Assembly (NCBI GenBank): GCA_964466055.1
Contig: CAYXLW010000002.1
Location: 124,001 to 188,000 of the forward strand
Reading direction: 5' to 3'
Length of the DNA: 64,000 nucleotides
Source: CAYXLW01 sp964466055
GTDB taxonomy: Bacteria > Patescibacteriota > Gracilibacteria > GCA-2401425
Shown: in pieces, positions 44,323-53,226 of the stretch
Position numbering within the stretch: the first letter of the stretch is position 1
How the letters are laid out: the number at the start of each line of letters is the position of its first letter
Program-made: the position numbers and the translations under genes
The notes under the pieces: generated by a model
Databases searched by the model: none
Told to the model about the DNA's origin: nothing
Seen by the model: the letters and a program-made list of their open reading frames with translations, nothing else

Positions 44323-44513
44323 TCATTTCTTTATATTTATCCATATTTTTAATTCTACTTTTTGTTTTATTCTTAACATTTTATTCTGTTTCTAAAATTT
44401 TCTCCACGGATTAATTCTTAATACGAGATTAAATATTTTTAAATTATAAATTACTTGGCAAAAGCAGAGGAAAAACTTACACTTTAAAAGATGTTAATTA
44501 AAGTAAAAACTCT

Positions 44514-45893
44514 ATGCTTAAGTATCTTTTATATATATTTTTTATAATATCTCTTGGATTTACATCTGTAAGAGTTTTTCATATAGATCAATATGTTATC
44601 AATTTTATTGGGAATAATTTTGGTAGTACGGAAGCTCAAAAAGAAGAAATTACACCAGAAAAATCATATACATTCTCTGAGTTGATAGCTCGAGGAGATT
44701 CCTATCTTAAACAAGGTTTTGTTGAATTAGCACGTGATGAATATTTATCTGCAATAAAAAAAGATAATAAAAATACTTCTTCATACATAAAACTTTCTAA
44801 CACCCAAACACTACTTAAAAACTATAAAGGAGCTATTTTAAATCTTCAAGAAGCAGAAAAAATTGAAAACACTCAAAATATTCAAATATTAATAGCTAAA
44901 AATTATATTCATTTATTTGATTTTGAAAGCGCTCTAAAAATCTTAAAACCATTTAAAGGAAATGAAGAAGCTGATTATTACTTGGATGTTTTAAATATTT
45001 TTTCTCAAGGAAAAGTAGATAAAGAAATGAAAATTCTACATAAAGATACTTTTGAAAAATCAAAAAGACTTAGTAAAGCATTTGAAGAGTTTAGACTTAT
45101 ACAAAGTGGGCAAAATATTTTTCTAAAGGCACTTATTGCACAAGCATTAATTGATAATGAAGATTACGAGCTTTCTATAAATCTTATAAATAAAATACTT
45201 ACTGAACGGTCAGATTATCGTGATTCATGGATTATGCTTGGTTATGCAAATATCAACATTGAAAATTATACCGAAGCAAAAAACGCATTAGAAAAAGCAT
45301 ACGATTTAGATCCAGTAAAAGCAGAAACACAATATTTTCTTGCAATCGCTTTAGAGGAGTTAGGAGATAAAGAAAAAGCTTATGAATTTTATGAATTAGC
45401 ATATAAAAATAAATATGAACCAAAAGTTCATATTATTCAAAAAATTGCGGAACTTTCCCTTGAATTTGAAGAATATAAAAAAGCATTTGATTTATATGAA
45501 GAATTTTTAAAACTTAATCATGAAGAAGTAGATTCTTTCATAAGACCTATATGGATAGCAGTTTCAAAACTTTCTGACCTACAAAAAGCAGAAAAACTTG
45601 CTCAGTGGGCAAGATCTGCGTTCCCAATGGAAGCTCAAAGCTTTAATCTTCTTGCTTGGGTAGAAATTGAAAAAGGAGATTTTCAAAGAGCTCAAGAGTT
45701 TTTAAATCAAGCATTTCAAATTGATCCAAATTTTTCTGCAGGACATTATAATCAAGGTAGAATTTATGAAAAAGTAGGAGAAACAGAAAAGGCCATAAAA
45801 AGCTATGAAACTGCATATCAGCTTGATAAAGATGGACCTATTGGAAAAGTAGCAGCTGAAGATTATAATAGAATTTTATCGAATGATATGTAG
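44514..45893 (+). CDS. Membrane-anchored TPR protein
   Basis: A 459-residue protein with one N-terminal membrane helix (residues 2-20) and about eight tetratricopeptide repeats over residues 50-455 (for example YLKQGFVELARDEYLSAIKK; AGHYNQGRIYEKVGETEKAI). TPRs make protein-binding scaffolds. The gene leads a co-directional set with the 7TM and ATP-grasp genes, 187 nt before the next one, so a scaffolding role for that system is plausible but unproven. Confidence 0.85.
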   Translation: MLKYLLYIFFIISLGFTSVRVFHIDQYVINFIGNNFGSTEAQKEEITPEKSYTFSELIARGDSYLKQGFVELARDEYLSAIKKDNKNTSSYIKLSNTQTLLKNYKGAILNLQEAEKIENTQNIQILIAKNYIHLFDFESALKILKPFKGNEEADYYLDVLNIFSQGKVDKEMKILHKDTFEKSKRLSKAFEEFRLIQSGQNIFLKALIAQALIDNEDYELSINLINKILTERSDYRDSWIMLGYANINIENYTEAKNALEKAYDLDPVKAETQYFLAIALEELGDKEKAYEFYELAYKNKYEPKVHIIQKIAELSLEFEEYKKAFDLYEEFLKLNHEEVDSFIRPIWIAVSKLSDLQKAEKLAQWARSAFPMEAQSFNLLAWVEIEKGDFQRAQEFLNQAFQIDPNFSAGHYNQGRIYEKVGETEKAIKSYETAYQLDKDGPIGKVAAEDYNRILSNDM

Positions 45894-46080
45894 ATCTGAG
45901 TTTAGTAAAAAATACAGAAAATATCTTAAAAAAATATTTTTTTACGAATTTATTAAAAAAGAAAAATTAAACATAGTTTTAGATAAGTTAATTACTTGTA
46001 AATTTTTATATAATTAACAGCTTAATTTTTTATTCTAATTTTTTTAATGTATACTATTCATAGGAGTTAATATTTTAATT

Positions 46081-47613
46081 ATGATGCTTAAAATTAACAT
46101 ACATAAAATTAATCATTTTATTATTGGAATGTTTATGTTTACATCTTTAGTATTTGCCGAAGAAGTATTGTTAAAATCTGCCATTGTAGAACCTTTATTC
46201 GAAGCAGAAATAACAGTAGAAGATTTTGTTCCTGTAGGCAAAGCAATACTCTTTGATGCAGCTGAATCACATATTCTTAATGAAGAGGAATTTGGAAAAG
46301 CTGAATTTACATGGGATTTTCACGATGGTAAATCCTTAGAAAAAGACAAAGAACAAATTTATGTATTTGATACAACAGGAAAGAAAAAAATAACCCTTAC
46401 AATAAAGCAAGGCAAGGAAATAACTTTAAAAGATAAAGAGATTTTTGTATATCAAAAAAAAACACTACTTATTACAAATAAATCTAAAGGAGGAGAATTA
46501 AGAGAAATAGAAGAGCAAGCGGCTGAAGATGGAACTTGGATGAAAATTATTCAATTAGATTTAGAAGATAAAAGTTTTTTAACAGAGGAAAAATTGTTTA
46601 AAAAACTTACAGAATTCTCAGATTTTATAAAAGAATCTGATTTTATTGTATTTTATACAGAATCAACAGAAAGTTTATCAATATTATCTAAATACCTTCA
46701 ATCACTTATTCCAGACGAAAAGCTTTTATTAAAAAATAAGTCATTAATTCAGATATCCGAAGGGAATTTTACGATATTAAATTCTATTGTTAATCAATTA
46801 AGAAAAATTTTGGGAGTAGAAAAAATACTTCTTACTAGACCAGAAGCTTTAATACCAATTTTTGGAGCAGAGGATTATTCTCAAATAAAAACTACTCTTG
46901 AAAATAGAGCCATTGAATATGTCTTTGTTGATGATTCTTTTGAAAGATCAAACATTTTTATTTTCTCTAAAATGGTTTCATTCTTTATTTCTTCTGGAAT
47001 TCCTATTAATACAATTTATCTCTTACTTGTGTTTCCATTTGTTGCCTTTTTTGTAACTTTTGCAAAACAATTTATAGGAATTTCCACTTATGGAACTTAT
47101 CTTCCTATGATGGTTTCATTGTCTTTCTTTATTTTAGGAGCGACTTTTTCTTTTGTAGTTCTTACTGTTGTCGGAGTTTTAAGTATTTTAATACGTATTA
47201 TCCTAAATAAATTTGAAATGCTCTATGTCCCAAAAGTTGCACTTACCTTGTCTACAATCACTTTGTCATTTTTCGTTGTTATTTGGTTTGCCTTAGAAAT
47301 GGAGGCTTCGGTGATAATTCCTCTTTCTATTTTCCCTATGCTTATTATGTCAACTTTAAGTGAAAGATTTATATCTGCAAAATCTCAAGAAGGCTCAAAA
47401 TCAGCAATGATTGGAATGTTGGAAACTATAATTGTTGCTTTTTTTGCTTATTTATTCTCAAGTTGGTCATATTTTCATGATATAATTTTATCTTTCCCTG
47501 AAGTAATATTATTGCCACTTGTTGGCATAATAATTCTTGGAAGGTTTACAGGGCTTAGAATTTCAGAATATATAAAATTTTCACCTTTGTTGAGAGAAGG
47601 AGTTGAGGAATAA
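46081..47613 (+). CDS. 7TM membrane protein of the inactive-transglutaminase/7TM family, with PKD-like domain
   Basis: A 510-residue protein. A signal peptide lies at about residues 8-27. A PKD-like beta domain (about 38-130; FTWDFHDGKSLEKDKEQIYV is the classic strand-turn) is followed by an alpha/beta domain of unknown fold (about 130-300). The C-terminal seven-helix bundle covers about 305-500 (AKQFIGISTYGTYLPMMVSL; ERFISAKSQEGSKSAMIG; GRFTGLRISEYIKFSPLLR). The bundle matches the membrane part of proteins annotated as inactive transglutaminase fused to 7TM. That family is usually encoded beside an alpha-L-glutamate-ligase-like ATP-grasp gene, exactly as here (44 nt downstream). The usual transglutaminase-like domain is replaced by PKD plus another domain. 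Confidence 0.78.
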   Translation: MMLKINIHKINHFIIGMFMFTSLVFAEEVLLKSAIVEPLFEAEITVEDFVPVGKAILFDAAESHILNEEEFGKAEFTWDFHDGKSLEKDKEQIYVFDTTGKKKITLTIKQGKEITLKDKEIFVYQKKTLLITNKSKGGELREIEEQAAEDGTWMKIIQLDLEDKSFLTEEKLFKKLTEFSDFIKESDFIVFYTESTESLSILSKYLQSLIPDEKLLLKNKSLIQISEGNFTILNSIVNQLRKILGVEKILLTRPEALIPIFGAEDYSQIKTTLENRAIEYVFVDDSFERSNIFIFSKMVSFFISSGIPINTIYLLLVFPFVAFFVTFAKQFIGISTYGTYLPMMVSLSFFILGATFSFVVLTVVGVLSILIRIILNKFEMLYVPKVALTLSTITLSFFVVIWFALEMEASVIIPLSIFPMLIMSTLSERFISAKSQEGSKSAMIGMLETIIVAFFAYLFSSWSYFHDIILSFPEVILLPLVGIIILGRFTGLRISEYIKFSPLLREGVEE

Positions 47614-47657
47614 TTTTTGATAAGAAATGGTAAAATTTGTAATTAATAATTATTATA

Positions 47658-50036
47658 ATGCCTTTTTTCCCAAAAGCATCTGGAATACTTGGAATGAACG
47701 CAAGAAATTTGCTATTTATACAGAAATACAATTCTAAGGAAAGTATGAAATTTGCAGATGATAAATTATATACAAAGACTTTTCTTCAATCTAGAAATAT
47801 TGGAGTAGCTAAACTTTATAACACGATAAAAACATATGAAGATTTAGAAGATCTTCGCTTTGAGGATTTACCTAACCAATTTGTTGTAAAACCAAATCAT
47901 GGATATGGTGGTGATGGGATTTTAATATCTCTCAAGAAAAAAAATAATTTTTTCTATAGTTCATCAGGAGATGAGGTGTCATATGAAGAATTATATCTTC
48001 ACATTACATCTATACTTGATGGGAAATACTCTATTTCTGGAACGAAAGATCAAGCAATAATTGAAGAATATTTAGAAGTACATGATGATCTTAGGTCACT
48101 TTTAACAGTTGAAGGACTTCCCGATATTCGTATTATCGTATTCAATTATGTTCCAGTTATAGCTATGCTAAGGCTTCCTACAAAAGAATCTGAAGGAAAA
48201 GGAAATCTCCAGTTAGGTGCTATTGGACTAGGAATAGATATTGCAACAGGAAGGCTTACTTATGGATACAAGAATGAACAATTTACAACTAGCTTGCCAA
48301 ATGGAGACAAAATTGAAGGAAGACAAATTCCAGAATGGGATGAAATTTTATTAACAGCTAGTAAAATCCAACAATCAACAAATATAGGATTTGTAGGTGT
48401 TGATCTCACTCTAACTACAAATGGATTAAAAGTTTTAGAAGTAAATGCTCGTCCTGGTCTTAAGGTTCAAATTTGTAATAGAGTTCCTTTAAAAGAGCGC
48501 CTTGAACTAGTTAAAAATTATAAAGTTGTTAACCCAGAACAAGGCGCAAAACTTGCAAAACAATTATTTTCTCAAAAGGTTGTAACAGAATCATCTGCAT
48601 CTAAAGATTTGGGAACTAAGCCAATAATCGGATTAAATGAACCGATAACAATATATGGGGATGAAGTACGCACATTTTTTGCTAAAATAAATCTTCAATC
48701 TGAAGAAAATATAATTAATCCAAATGTTGGAATCCCGGAAGGATTGCTTGATATAAGTATACAAAACAGAAGGTTAAAACTACCTTTTAAGTATGGTGAA
48801 GTTGGGAATGATCATGATCTTGTTCTATCAGGAAAATATCTTGGAGGATTTTTAATCGATACAACTGTTAAAAATGAAATAAATACGAATCAAATTACGG
48901 ATATAAATTATAGAATGATTATAAATATTGATAAAAAAGTCGCAGAAATCGATGAAAAAGTAAATTTTATATCATATTTCAGACCTTTAAATTTAAATGA
49001 AGTTAAAGAAATGTTTTTAGAAAATAAAATCTTTAGCCCACAATTTGAATATAAAGAAACACCAAAAAAACTTTTTGAAGAAATTAGAAAAGATTTACAA
49101 AAAATTCCTAAAAATATAGATCATGTTTTATTTCCACTTTATCAAGATAAAATAAAAGAAATTGAGATGAAAATTAAATTAGTTGAGTCAAGAAATTCAG
49201 AAAAAATGGGAGTGATTTCAGAAAAAATGTTTGGGAAAGTTGATTATAACCTTTATAAGGAGGCTGTAAGTTTTATAAAAAAATATAAAGAAGAAAAAGA
49301 TGCAAGCAAATCTCTCTCTCCATATGAGGTTAATCAAAGGTTACAGGATTTTTTGGATTACAAAAAACTTAGTCATTGGAGAATAAAATTTATTGATAAC
49401 GCTACATCTAATATGAGTGTAAGTAAAAAAGGAATTATTTTTGTAAATAATAAAATTGAAGTTACTGAAAATCATTTACAAGCATTAATAGCACATGAAA
49501 TTGAGACTCATGTATTCAGATCTGAAAATTCCAAAGCTCAGAAATATAGAATTTTTGAGAGAGGAACAGCTAAATATTTAGAAATAGAAGAGGGACTTGC
49601 TATTTTTAACCAACAAAACACAGGGGTTTCTTTGGGGGATAAAGAAATATGGGCACATTTACGTATAGTTGGCGCATTTATGGGGAAAAAAATGAGTTTT
49701 CTGGAGTTATTTCTATATTTGCAAGATACATTTGACGTTGATGATAATGTTGCGTGGCAAACATGTTTTAAAGTAAAAAGAGGATTAAAAGATACAGGAA
49801 TACTGACTTCTTTTACTAAAGATACAATATACTTTACAGGGTTAAAAAAAGTAGAAGAATTTATAAGAACTGCATCAAAGGAAGATATTGAGCTTCTTTA
49901 TTCAGGAAAGATTACAATTGAAAATTTAAAAACTTTTAGAGAAATGGAAATAATTAAGCCAAAATATATTCCTAGTAAACTATTAGAGTTTTTCGAAAAT
50001 GACCATGTCAAAAAAAATAAGAGAGGTGATCAATAA
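47658..50036 (+). CDS. RimK-like ATP-grasp ligase fused to DUF1704 peptidase-like domain
   Basis: A 792-residue fusion. Residues 1-290 are an alpha-L-glutamate-ligase-like ATP-grasp domain: start ILGMNARNLLFI, FADDKLYTKTFL, ATP-binding FVVKPNHGYGGDGILI, PDIRIIVFNYVPVIAMLRLP, and metal-ligand VLEVNARPGL. A beta-rich linker domain (about 315-440) follows. Residues 450-792 are DUF1704, with HEIETH (613-618) and EEGLA (644-648), the layout of the putative metallopeptidase family that includes eukaryotic tyrosine carboxypeptidase MATCAP. One polypeptide may thus both add and remove amino acids. The substrate is unknown. The partner 7TM gene lies directly upstream. Confidence 0.85.
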   Translation: MPFFPKASGILGMNARNLLFIQKYNSKESMKFADDKLYTKTFLQSRNIGVAKLYNTIKTYEDLEDLRFEDLPNQFVVKPNHGYGGDGILISLKKKNNFFYSSSGDEVSYEELYLHITSILDGKYSISGTKDQAIIEEYLEVHDDLRSLLTVEGLPDIRIIVFNYVPVIAMLRLPTKESEGKGNLQLGAIGLGIDIATGRLTYGYKNEQFTTSLPNGDKIEGRQIPEWDEILLTASKIQQSTNIGFVGVDLTLTTNGLKVLEVNARPGLKVQICNRVPLKERLELVKNYKVVNPEQGAKLAKQLFSQKVVTESSASKDLGTKPIIGLNEPITIYGDEVRTFFAKINLQSEENIINPNVGIPEGLLDISIQNRRLKLPFKYGEVGNDHDLVLSGKYLGGFLIDTTVKNEINTNQITDINYRMIINIDKKVAEIDEKVNFISYFRPLNLNEVKEMFLENKIFSPQFEYKETPKKLFEEIRKDLQKIPKNIDHVLFPLYQDKIKEIEMKIKLVESRNSEKMGVISEKMFGKVDYNLYKEAVSFIKKYKEEKDASKSLSPYEVNQRLQDFLDYKKLSHWRIKFIDNATSNMSVSKKGIIFVNNKIEVTENHLQALIAHEIETHVFRSENSKAQKYRIFERGTAKYLEIEEGLAIFNQQNTGVSLGDKEIWAHLRIVGAFMGKKMSFLELFLYLQDTFDVDDNVAWQTCFKVKRGLKDTGILTSFTKDTIYFTGLKKVEEFIRTASKEDIELLYSGKITIENLKTFREMEIIKPKYIPSKLLEFFENDHVKKNKRGDQ

Positions 50037-50090
50037 ATTATAATCGAGCCAATTCTATTTACTTTTTTATTTTTTTAAGTATAAATACCA

Positions 50091-50120
50091 CAGTTTCATT
50101 TGTTTCTTGAGATGAGACTG
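50091..50120 (+). promoter_or_regulatory. Stem-loop just upstream of an ATP-grasp gene
   Basis: CAGTTTCAT (50091-50099) pairs with ATGAGACTG (50112-50120, one G-U pair), followed by ATTATTTTTAA and the ATG at 50132. It could be a partial terminator that lowers expression of the last gene, or a translation-control hairpin. Confidence 0.45.
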
Positions 50121-50131
50121 ATTATTTTTAA

Positions 50132-51505
50132 ATGGATTTTATGAAACCAATACTCATTACTTACCAAAAAAGAGTAACAGAGAGTTATATTAAAGAATGT
50201 AATAGAAAGTTTAAATATAGCAAAATATATATCTTTACTGAATCTCTTAAACAAGACATATCTCTTTTATCTAAATATAAAAAATTTATTTTAGAAGTTA
50301 TATCTAAAAAAGATTTACCCAAGAAAATAGATGAAGTCTTTGAAAAAGAAAAGAGTTCAATTATTCTCCCATATTTTGCGGGGGATTCTAATTCTAAGTA
50401 CTCAATAAAAGTTTATAATAAAATGTTTGGGAGCAATGTTGACCCCAAAGTATTTAAGATGAAAAATAAAATGAATGATTTTTTATCAAATGAGATAGGA
50501 AATAAAAAAAATATTAAAATTAGTTATGATGATCTTAAAAAGAAAAAATATGAAGATTTATCAAAAGAAATAGGAGCGTCTTTTATTCTTAAGCCAATAA
50601 ATGCCGCATCTTCATTACTAAACTTTAAAATTTCGGCAGAAGAGAATTTTGAAAAAGCTAAAGATAGAATGAAAAAAAAATATCAATATATTTTAGAGGA
50701 ATATCTTGAAGGGAATCTTTATGCTATAGATTTTTACTGTGATGGTAAAGATATATATCTTCTTTGCTTTTCTAGAGAAATACCTTTTTCTGAATTACTA
50801 GAAAAACTATCTCATAAATATTTAGAAAAATATGAATCAGTTCTTAATGATGAATTTCTACATTTTTTACCAATAAGATACACATTAGGTTTAGAAAAAA
50901 TTAGCAGTTGTGAGTTATCTTTTATAAAAAAACTTGGAGATAAGCTTGTTAAAAGTTGTTATCGTGGATTTATTCATCTTGAATATAAAATTAAAAGAAA
51001 AGATAATAAAATTGGATTTATTGAATGGGGGGCACGCTTAGGAGGGAAAAGATCACATTTTATTGAAGAGATGCATAATTTAAAAGTGGAAAATCTTCCT
51101 TATCAGCTCATATACAAAAAGGATACAAGCCAATTTAAAAAGAGTAAAAATATTTATTTTTTAAAGAATAGAAATATTGATGAAAATTTTATTGGTATTA
51201 AAACTAATGTTTTAAAGAAAACACATGTTATGGAAATTTTCAAAAAAACTCCTAGTTTCTTAAATATATCTTTTGAAACTTTTTTAAAAGGATTTTTATG
51301 GGACTACTGGAAAATAAAAGTCCAAAAAATAAAATTTTATGTAAAGAGTAGTCCTAATTATTTTATTTACCCTTTTCATGAGAGACACGACACTCATTTT
51401 GATTATATTTTATATTTAGATGAAGAATCTTTTAAAAAATTTATAAATAACAAGTTTAAAATATTAGAAAAACTTATTTTTCACGATTATAAGAAAGTTA
51501 GTTAA
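50132..51505 (+). CDS. ATP-grasp carboxylate-amine ligase-like protein
   Basis: A 457-residue protein with a central ATP-grasp fold: IGASFILKPINAASSLLNFK (ATP-binding strand), YILEEYLEGNLYAIDFYCDG, and the metal site IGFIEWGARLGGKR. The N-terminal about 120 residues look like a pre-ATP-grasp domain (ILPYFAGDSNSKYSIKVYNKMFGS). The family joins a carboxylate to an amine or amino acid using ATP; the substrate cannot be told. It is the last of four co-directional genes with the TPR, 7TM and ATP-grasp/DUF1704 genes and ends 2 nt before the converging pgi gene. Confidence 0.8.
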   Translation: MDFMKPILITYQKRVTESYIKECNRKFKYSKIYIFTESLKQDISLLSKYKKFILEVISKKDLPKKIDEVFEKEKSSIILPYFAGDSNSKYSIKVYNKMFGSNVDPKVFKMKNKMNDFLSNEIGNKKNIKISYDDLKKKKYEDLSKEIGASFILKPINAASSLLNFKISAEENFEKAKDRMKKKYQYILEEYLEGNLYAIDFYCDGKDIYLLCFSREIPFSELLEKLSHKYLEKYESVLNDEFLHFLPIRYTLGLEKISSCELSFIKKLGDKLVKSCYRGFIHLEYKIKRKDNKIGFIEWGARLGGKRSHFIEEMHNLKVENLPYQLIYKKDTSQFKKSKNIYFLKNRNIDENFIGIKTNVLKKTHVMEIFKKTPSFLNISFETFLKGFLWDYWKIKVQKIKFYVKSSPNYFIYPFHERHDTHFDYILYLDEESFKKFINNKFKILEKLIFHDYKKVS

Positions 51506-51507
51506 AA

Positions 51508-52671
51508 TTAACTTAGGATTATTTTTGCTTGTACTTTTCCTTCTTCAACTCCAGGTTGATTAAAAGCATTAACTCCAAAAAGCTCTGCCAAAATAGTTAT
51601 TTGAATCATACAAGTCATAAGAAATTCACCAATTTCTTTTTCATCTACTTTATCTAATTTTATTTCAATATAAGGTTTATTATGTTTCTCTAGACCTTTT
51701 TTTGTTCCTTCAAAAAGTGCAGATTGAGCTTCTGATATGCCTATCTTTTTTTCTATTCCCATCACTTCAAATTTTTCAGAATCTTTTTCAAAAGGAGCTG
51801 ATAAGAAAAATATTAGTTTATCTTGAGGTCCTTCATTATAAAGTTGAATTTGTGAGTGTTGATCTGTTGATCCAAATGCTAGAACTGGAGTAATTCCTAT
51901 TTTTTCATTTTTCCCAATACTTTCTGCAAGAAGTTGCCTATACCAATCTAAAAGTCCTAATAATTTTTTATGGTAAGTCATAAGTACTGTAATTGATCTT
52001 TTTTCTTCAATATATGAATGATACTGTAATGCCACAAACTGACTGTTGATTTTTGACTCATGGCTGATAACTTTTTCTGATCCTTCCAATAATTTATTAA
52101 CATTTGCACCTGCAAATAAAAGAGGGAAGATACCGACTGGTGTTAAGACAGAAAAACGCCCTCCTACTTCTTCTGGGACAGGAATGATAGAATAATTGTT
52201 TTCCTCAGCATGCTTATAAAGTTTTGAATTTAACCCTGTTGTACAAACAATCCTCTCTGAAAATTTTTCTGGATATTTTTCTTTTAAAATTTTTTCTACA
52301 ATTGTAAGTTGAATCATTGTTTCCAATGTATTTCCAGATTTTGAAATAACATTTACACAAGTTTTATTCCAGTTGATTTTTTCTAACTTATTTTTAATTT
52401 CTTCAGAATCAATATTATCTAAAATTGTTATTTTATCATCTTTTTTTAATGCTTGTATAACACTTTGTGTCCCAAGAACACTTCCTCCTATTCCTAGAAC
52501 TAATAGATGCTCAAAGTTCATAAATTCTTCATAAGCAGTTTCACATGCCTCTATAAATGAGTTTTTTTCTATTTGGAAAAATGCTGGTGGATTTTTTAAT
52601 AGTTCATCTTTTATACATTCAACTTTTTTTAGTAAATCTTTTGAGGGTTGTTTTGTTGTAAAGAATTTCAT
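51508..52671 (-). CDS. pgi: Glucose-6-phosphate isomerase (compact)
   Basis: A 387-residue phosphoglucose isomerase interconverting glucose-6-phosphate and fructose-6-phosphate. Motifs: LVLGIGGSVLGTQ, VISKSGNTLETM, VGGRFSVLTPVG, and the C-terminal AFNQPGVEEGKVQAK. It is shorter than the 450-550 residues of typical bacterial enzymes. No regulator is evident. Confidence 0.95.
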   Translation of the reverse strand: MKFFTTKQPSKDLLKKVECIKDELLKNPPAFFQIEKNSFIEACETAYEEFMNFEHLLVLGIGGSVLGTQSVIQALKKDDKITILDNIDSEEIKNKLEKINWNKTCVNVISKSGNTLETMIQLTIVEKILKEKYPEKFSERIVCTTGLNSKLYKHAEENNYSIIPVPEEVGGRFSVLTPVGIFPLLFAGANVNKLLEGSEKVISHESKINSQFVALQYHSYIEEKRSITVLMTYHKKLLGLLDWYRQLLAESIGKNEKIGITPVLAFGSTDQHSQIQLYNEGPQDKLIFFLSAPFEKDSEKFEVMGIEKKIGISEAQSALFEGTKKGLEKHNKPYIEIKLDKVDEKEIGEFLMTCMIQITILAELFGVNAFNQPGVEEGKVQAKIILS

Positions 52672-52746
52672 AGAGATATAATTAATCGTTTAGATTGTAA
52701 GTTTATATTTAAAAAAAATCAAAAAATCAGAGTGATTTTTTTTATC

Positions 52747-52774
52747 TTGACACTTTTTTATAAATAAATATACT
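52747..52774 (+). promoter_or_regulatory. Near-consensus promoter of the regulator/his unit
   Basis: TTGACA (52747-52752), 16-nt spacer, TATACT (52769-52774). It is the strongest sigma70-type promoter I see in the window and lies 35 nt before the start codon at 52810. Confidence 0.85.
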
Positions 52775-52806
52775 TTACTTAACTAAAGCACTTTATTTTA
52801 GTAAAG
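52773..52806 (+). promoter_or_regulatory. Tandem operators CTTTA-N6-TAAAG (two copies)
   Basis: Site 1 at 52773-52788 and site 2 at 52791-52806 each read CTTTA, six bases, TAAAG, and are spaced 18 bp apart on the same DNA face region. They overlap the -10 and the expected transcription start. This is well placed for repression, most simply by the TrpR-like product of the gene that starts 4 nt later. Confidence 0.7.
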
Positions 52807-52809
52807 CAT

Positions 52810-53145
52810 ATGAATATACCTTGGGAGAATGTGGCAACAAATAATTTAATAGAAGCAATTCTTGCTTTAAAAAATAACGATGAAGCAAATAAGTTTTTAC
52901 GTGATTTATTAACTGAAACAGAAATCCTTGAATTTTCTAAACGTTGGCAAACTGCAAAAATGCTAAGTGAAAAAGTTCCATATTCAAAAATAGAAAAAGA
53001 AACAGGGCTTAGCTCTACAACTATTGCTCGAATATCTAAATGGTTAAACAATGGCATGGGAGGATATAAACTTATGTTAAATCGTCTCAAAAAGCATCAT
53101 CATCACCCTCATCATTCTTCTTTTCCCGAGAAAGGATTATCTTGA
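52810..53145 (+). CDS. yerC: TrpR-like (YerC/YecD family) regulator with His-rich tail
   Basis: A 111-residue TrpR-superfamily protein. An N-terminal helical part (TNNLIEAILALKNNDEANKF) is followed by LTETEILEFSKRWQTAKML and the helix-turn-helix YSKIEKETGLSSTTIARIS. The core ends at GGYKLMLNRL. After that comes a tail KKHHHHPHHSSFPEKGLS not needed for the fold. Family members lie near amino-acid genes and, in Firmicutes, a TrpR-type HisR is reported as a histidine-gene regulator. Here the gene directly precedes nine histidine genes. The tail encodes six histidines in seven codons just ahead of a terminator-like hairpin, so it may serve as an in-gene leader peptide. Confidence 0.88.
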   Translation: MNIPWENVATNNLIEAILALKNNDEANKFLRDLLTETEILEFSKRWQTAKMLSEKVPYSKIEKETGLSSTTIARISKWLNNGMGGYKLMLNRLKKHHHHPHHSSFPEKGLS

Positions 53146-53205
53146 TTTTTATTACTTATAAATCTATCAATATAACTCATTCTCGAGAAAGAAGGAGTTT
53201 TTTTT
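53095..53205 (+). promoter_or_regulatory. Candidate histidine attenuator (His codons plus terminator hairpin)
   Basis: Six His codons lie in 53095-53115. The left arm CTTCTTTTCCCGAGAA (53117-53132) can pair with TTCTCGAGAAAGAAG (53180-53194, one bulge and one mismatch), with eight T at 53198-53205. hisS starts at 53227. A ribosome held at the His codons would cover the left arm and block the hairpin. The loop is long (47 nt) and no clear competing antiterminator was found. Confidence 0.6.
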
Positions 53206-53226
53206 ATTTATTTTAACTTTTTATGT

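Noticed and set aside
43896..44414. Intact small genes in the IS region
   Set aside because: Frames contain stops and shifts relative to transposase patterns; treated as remnants.
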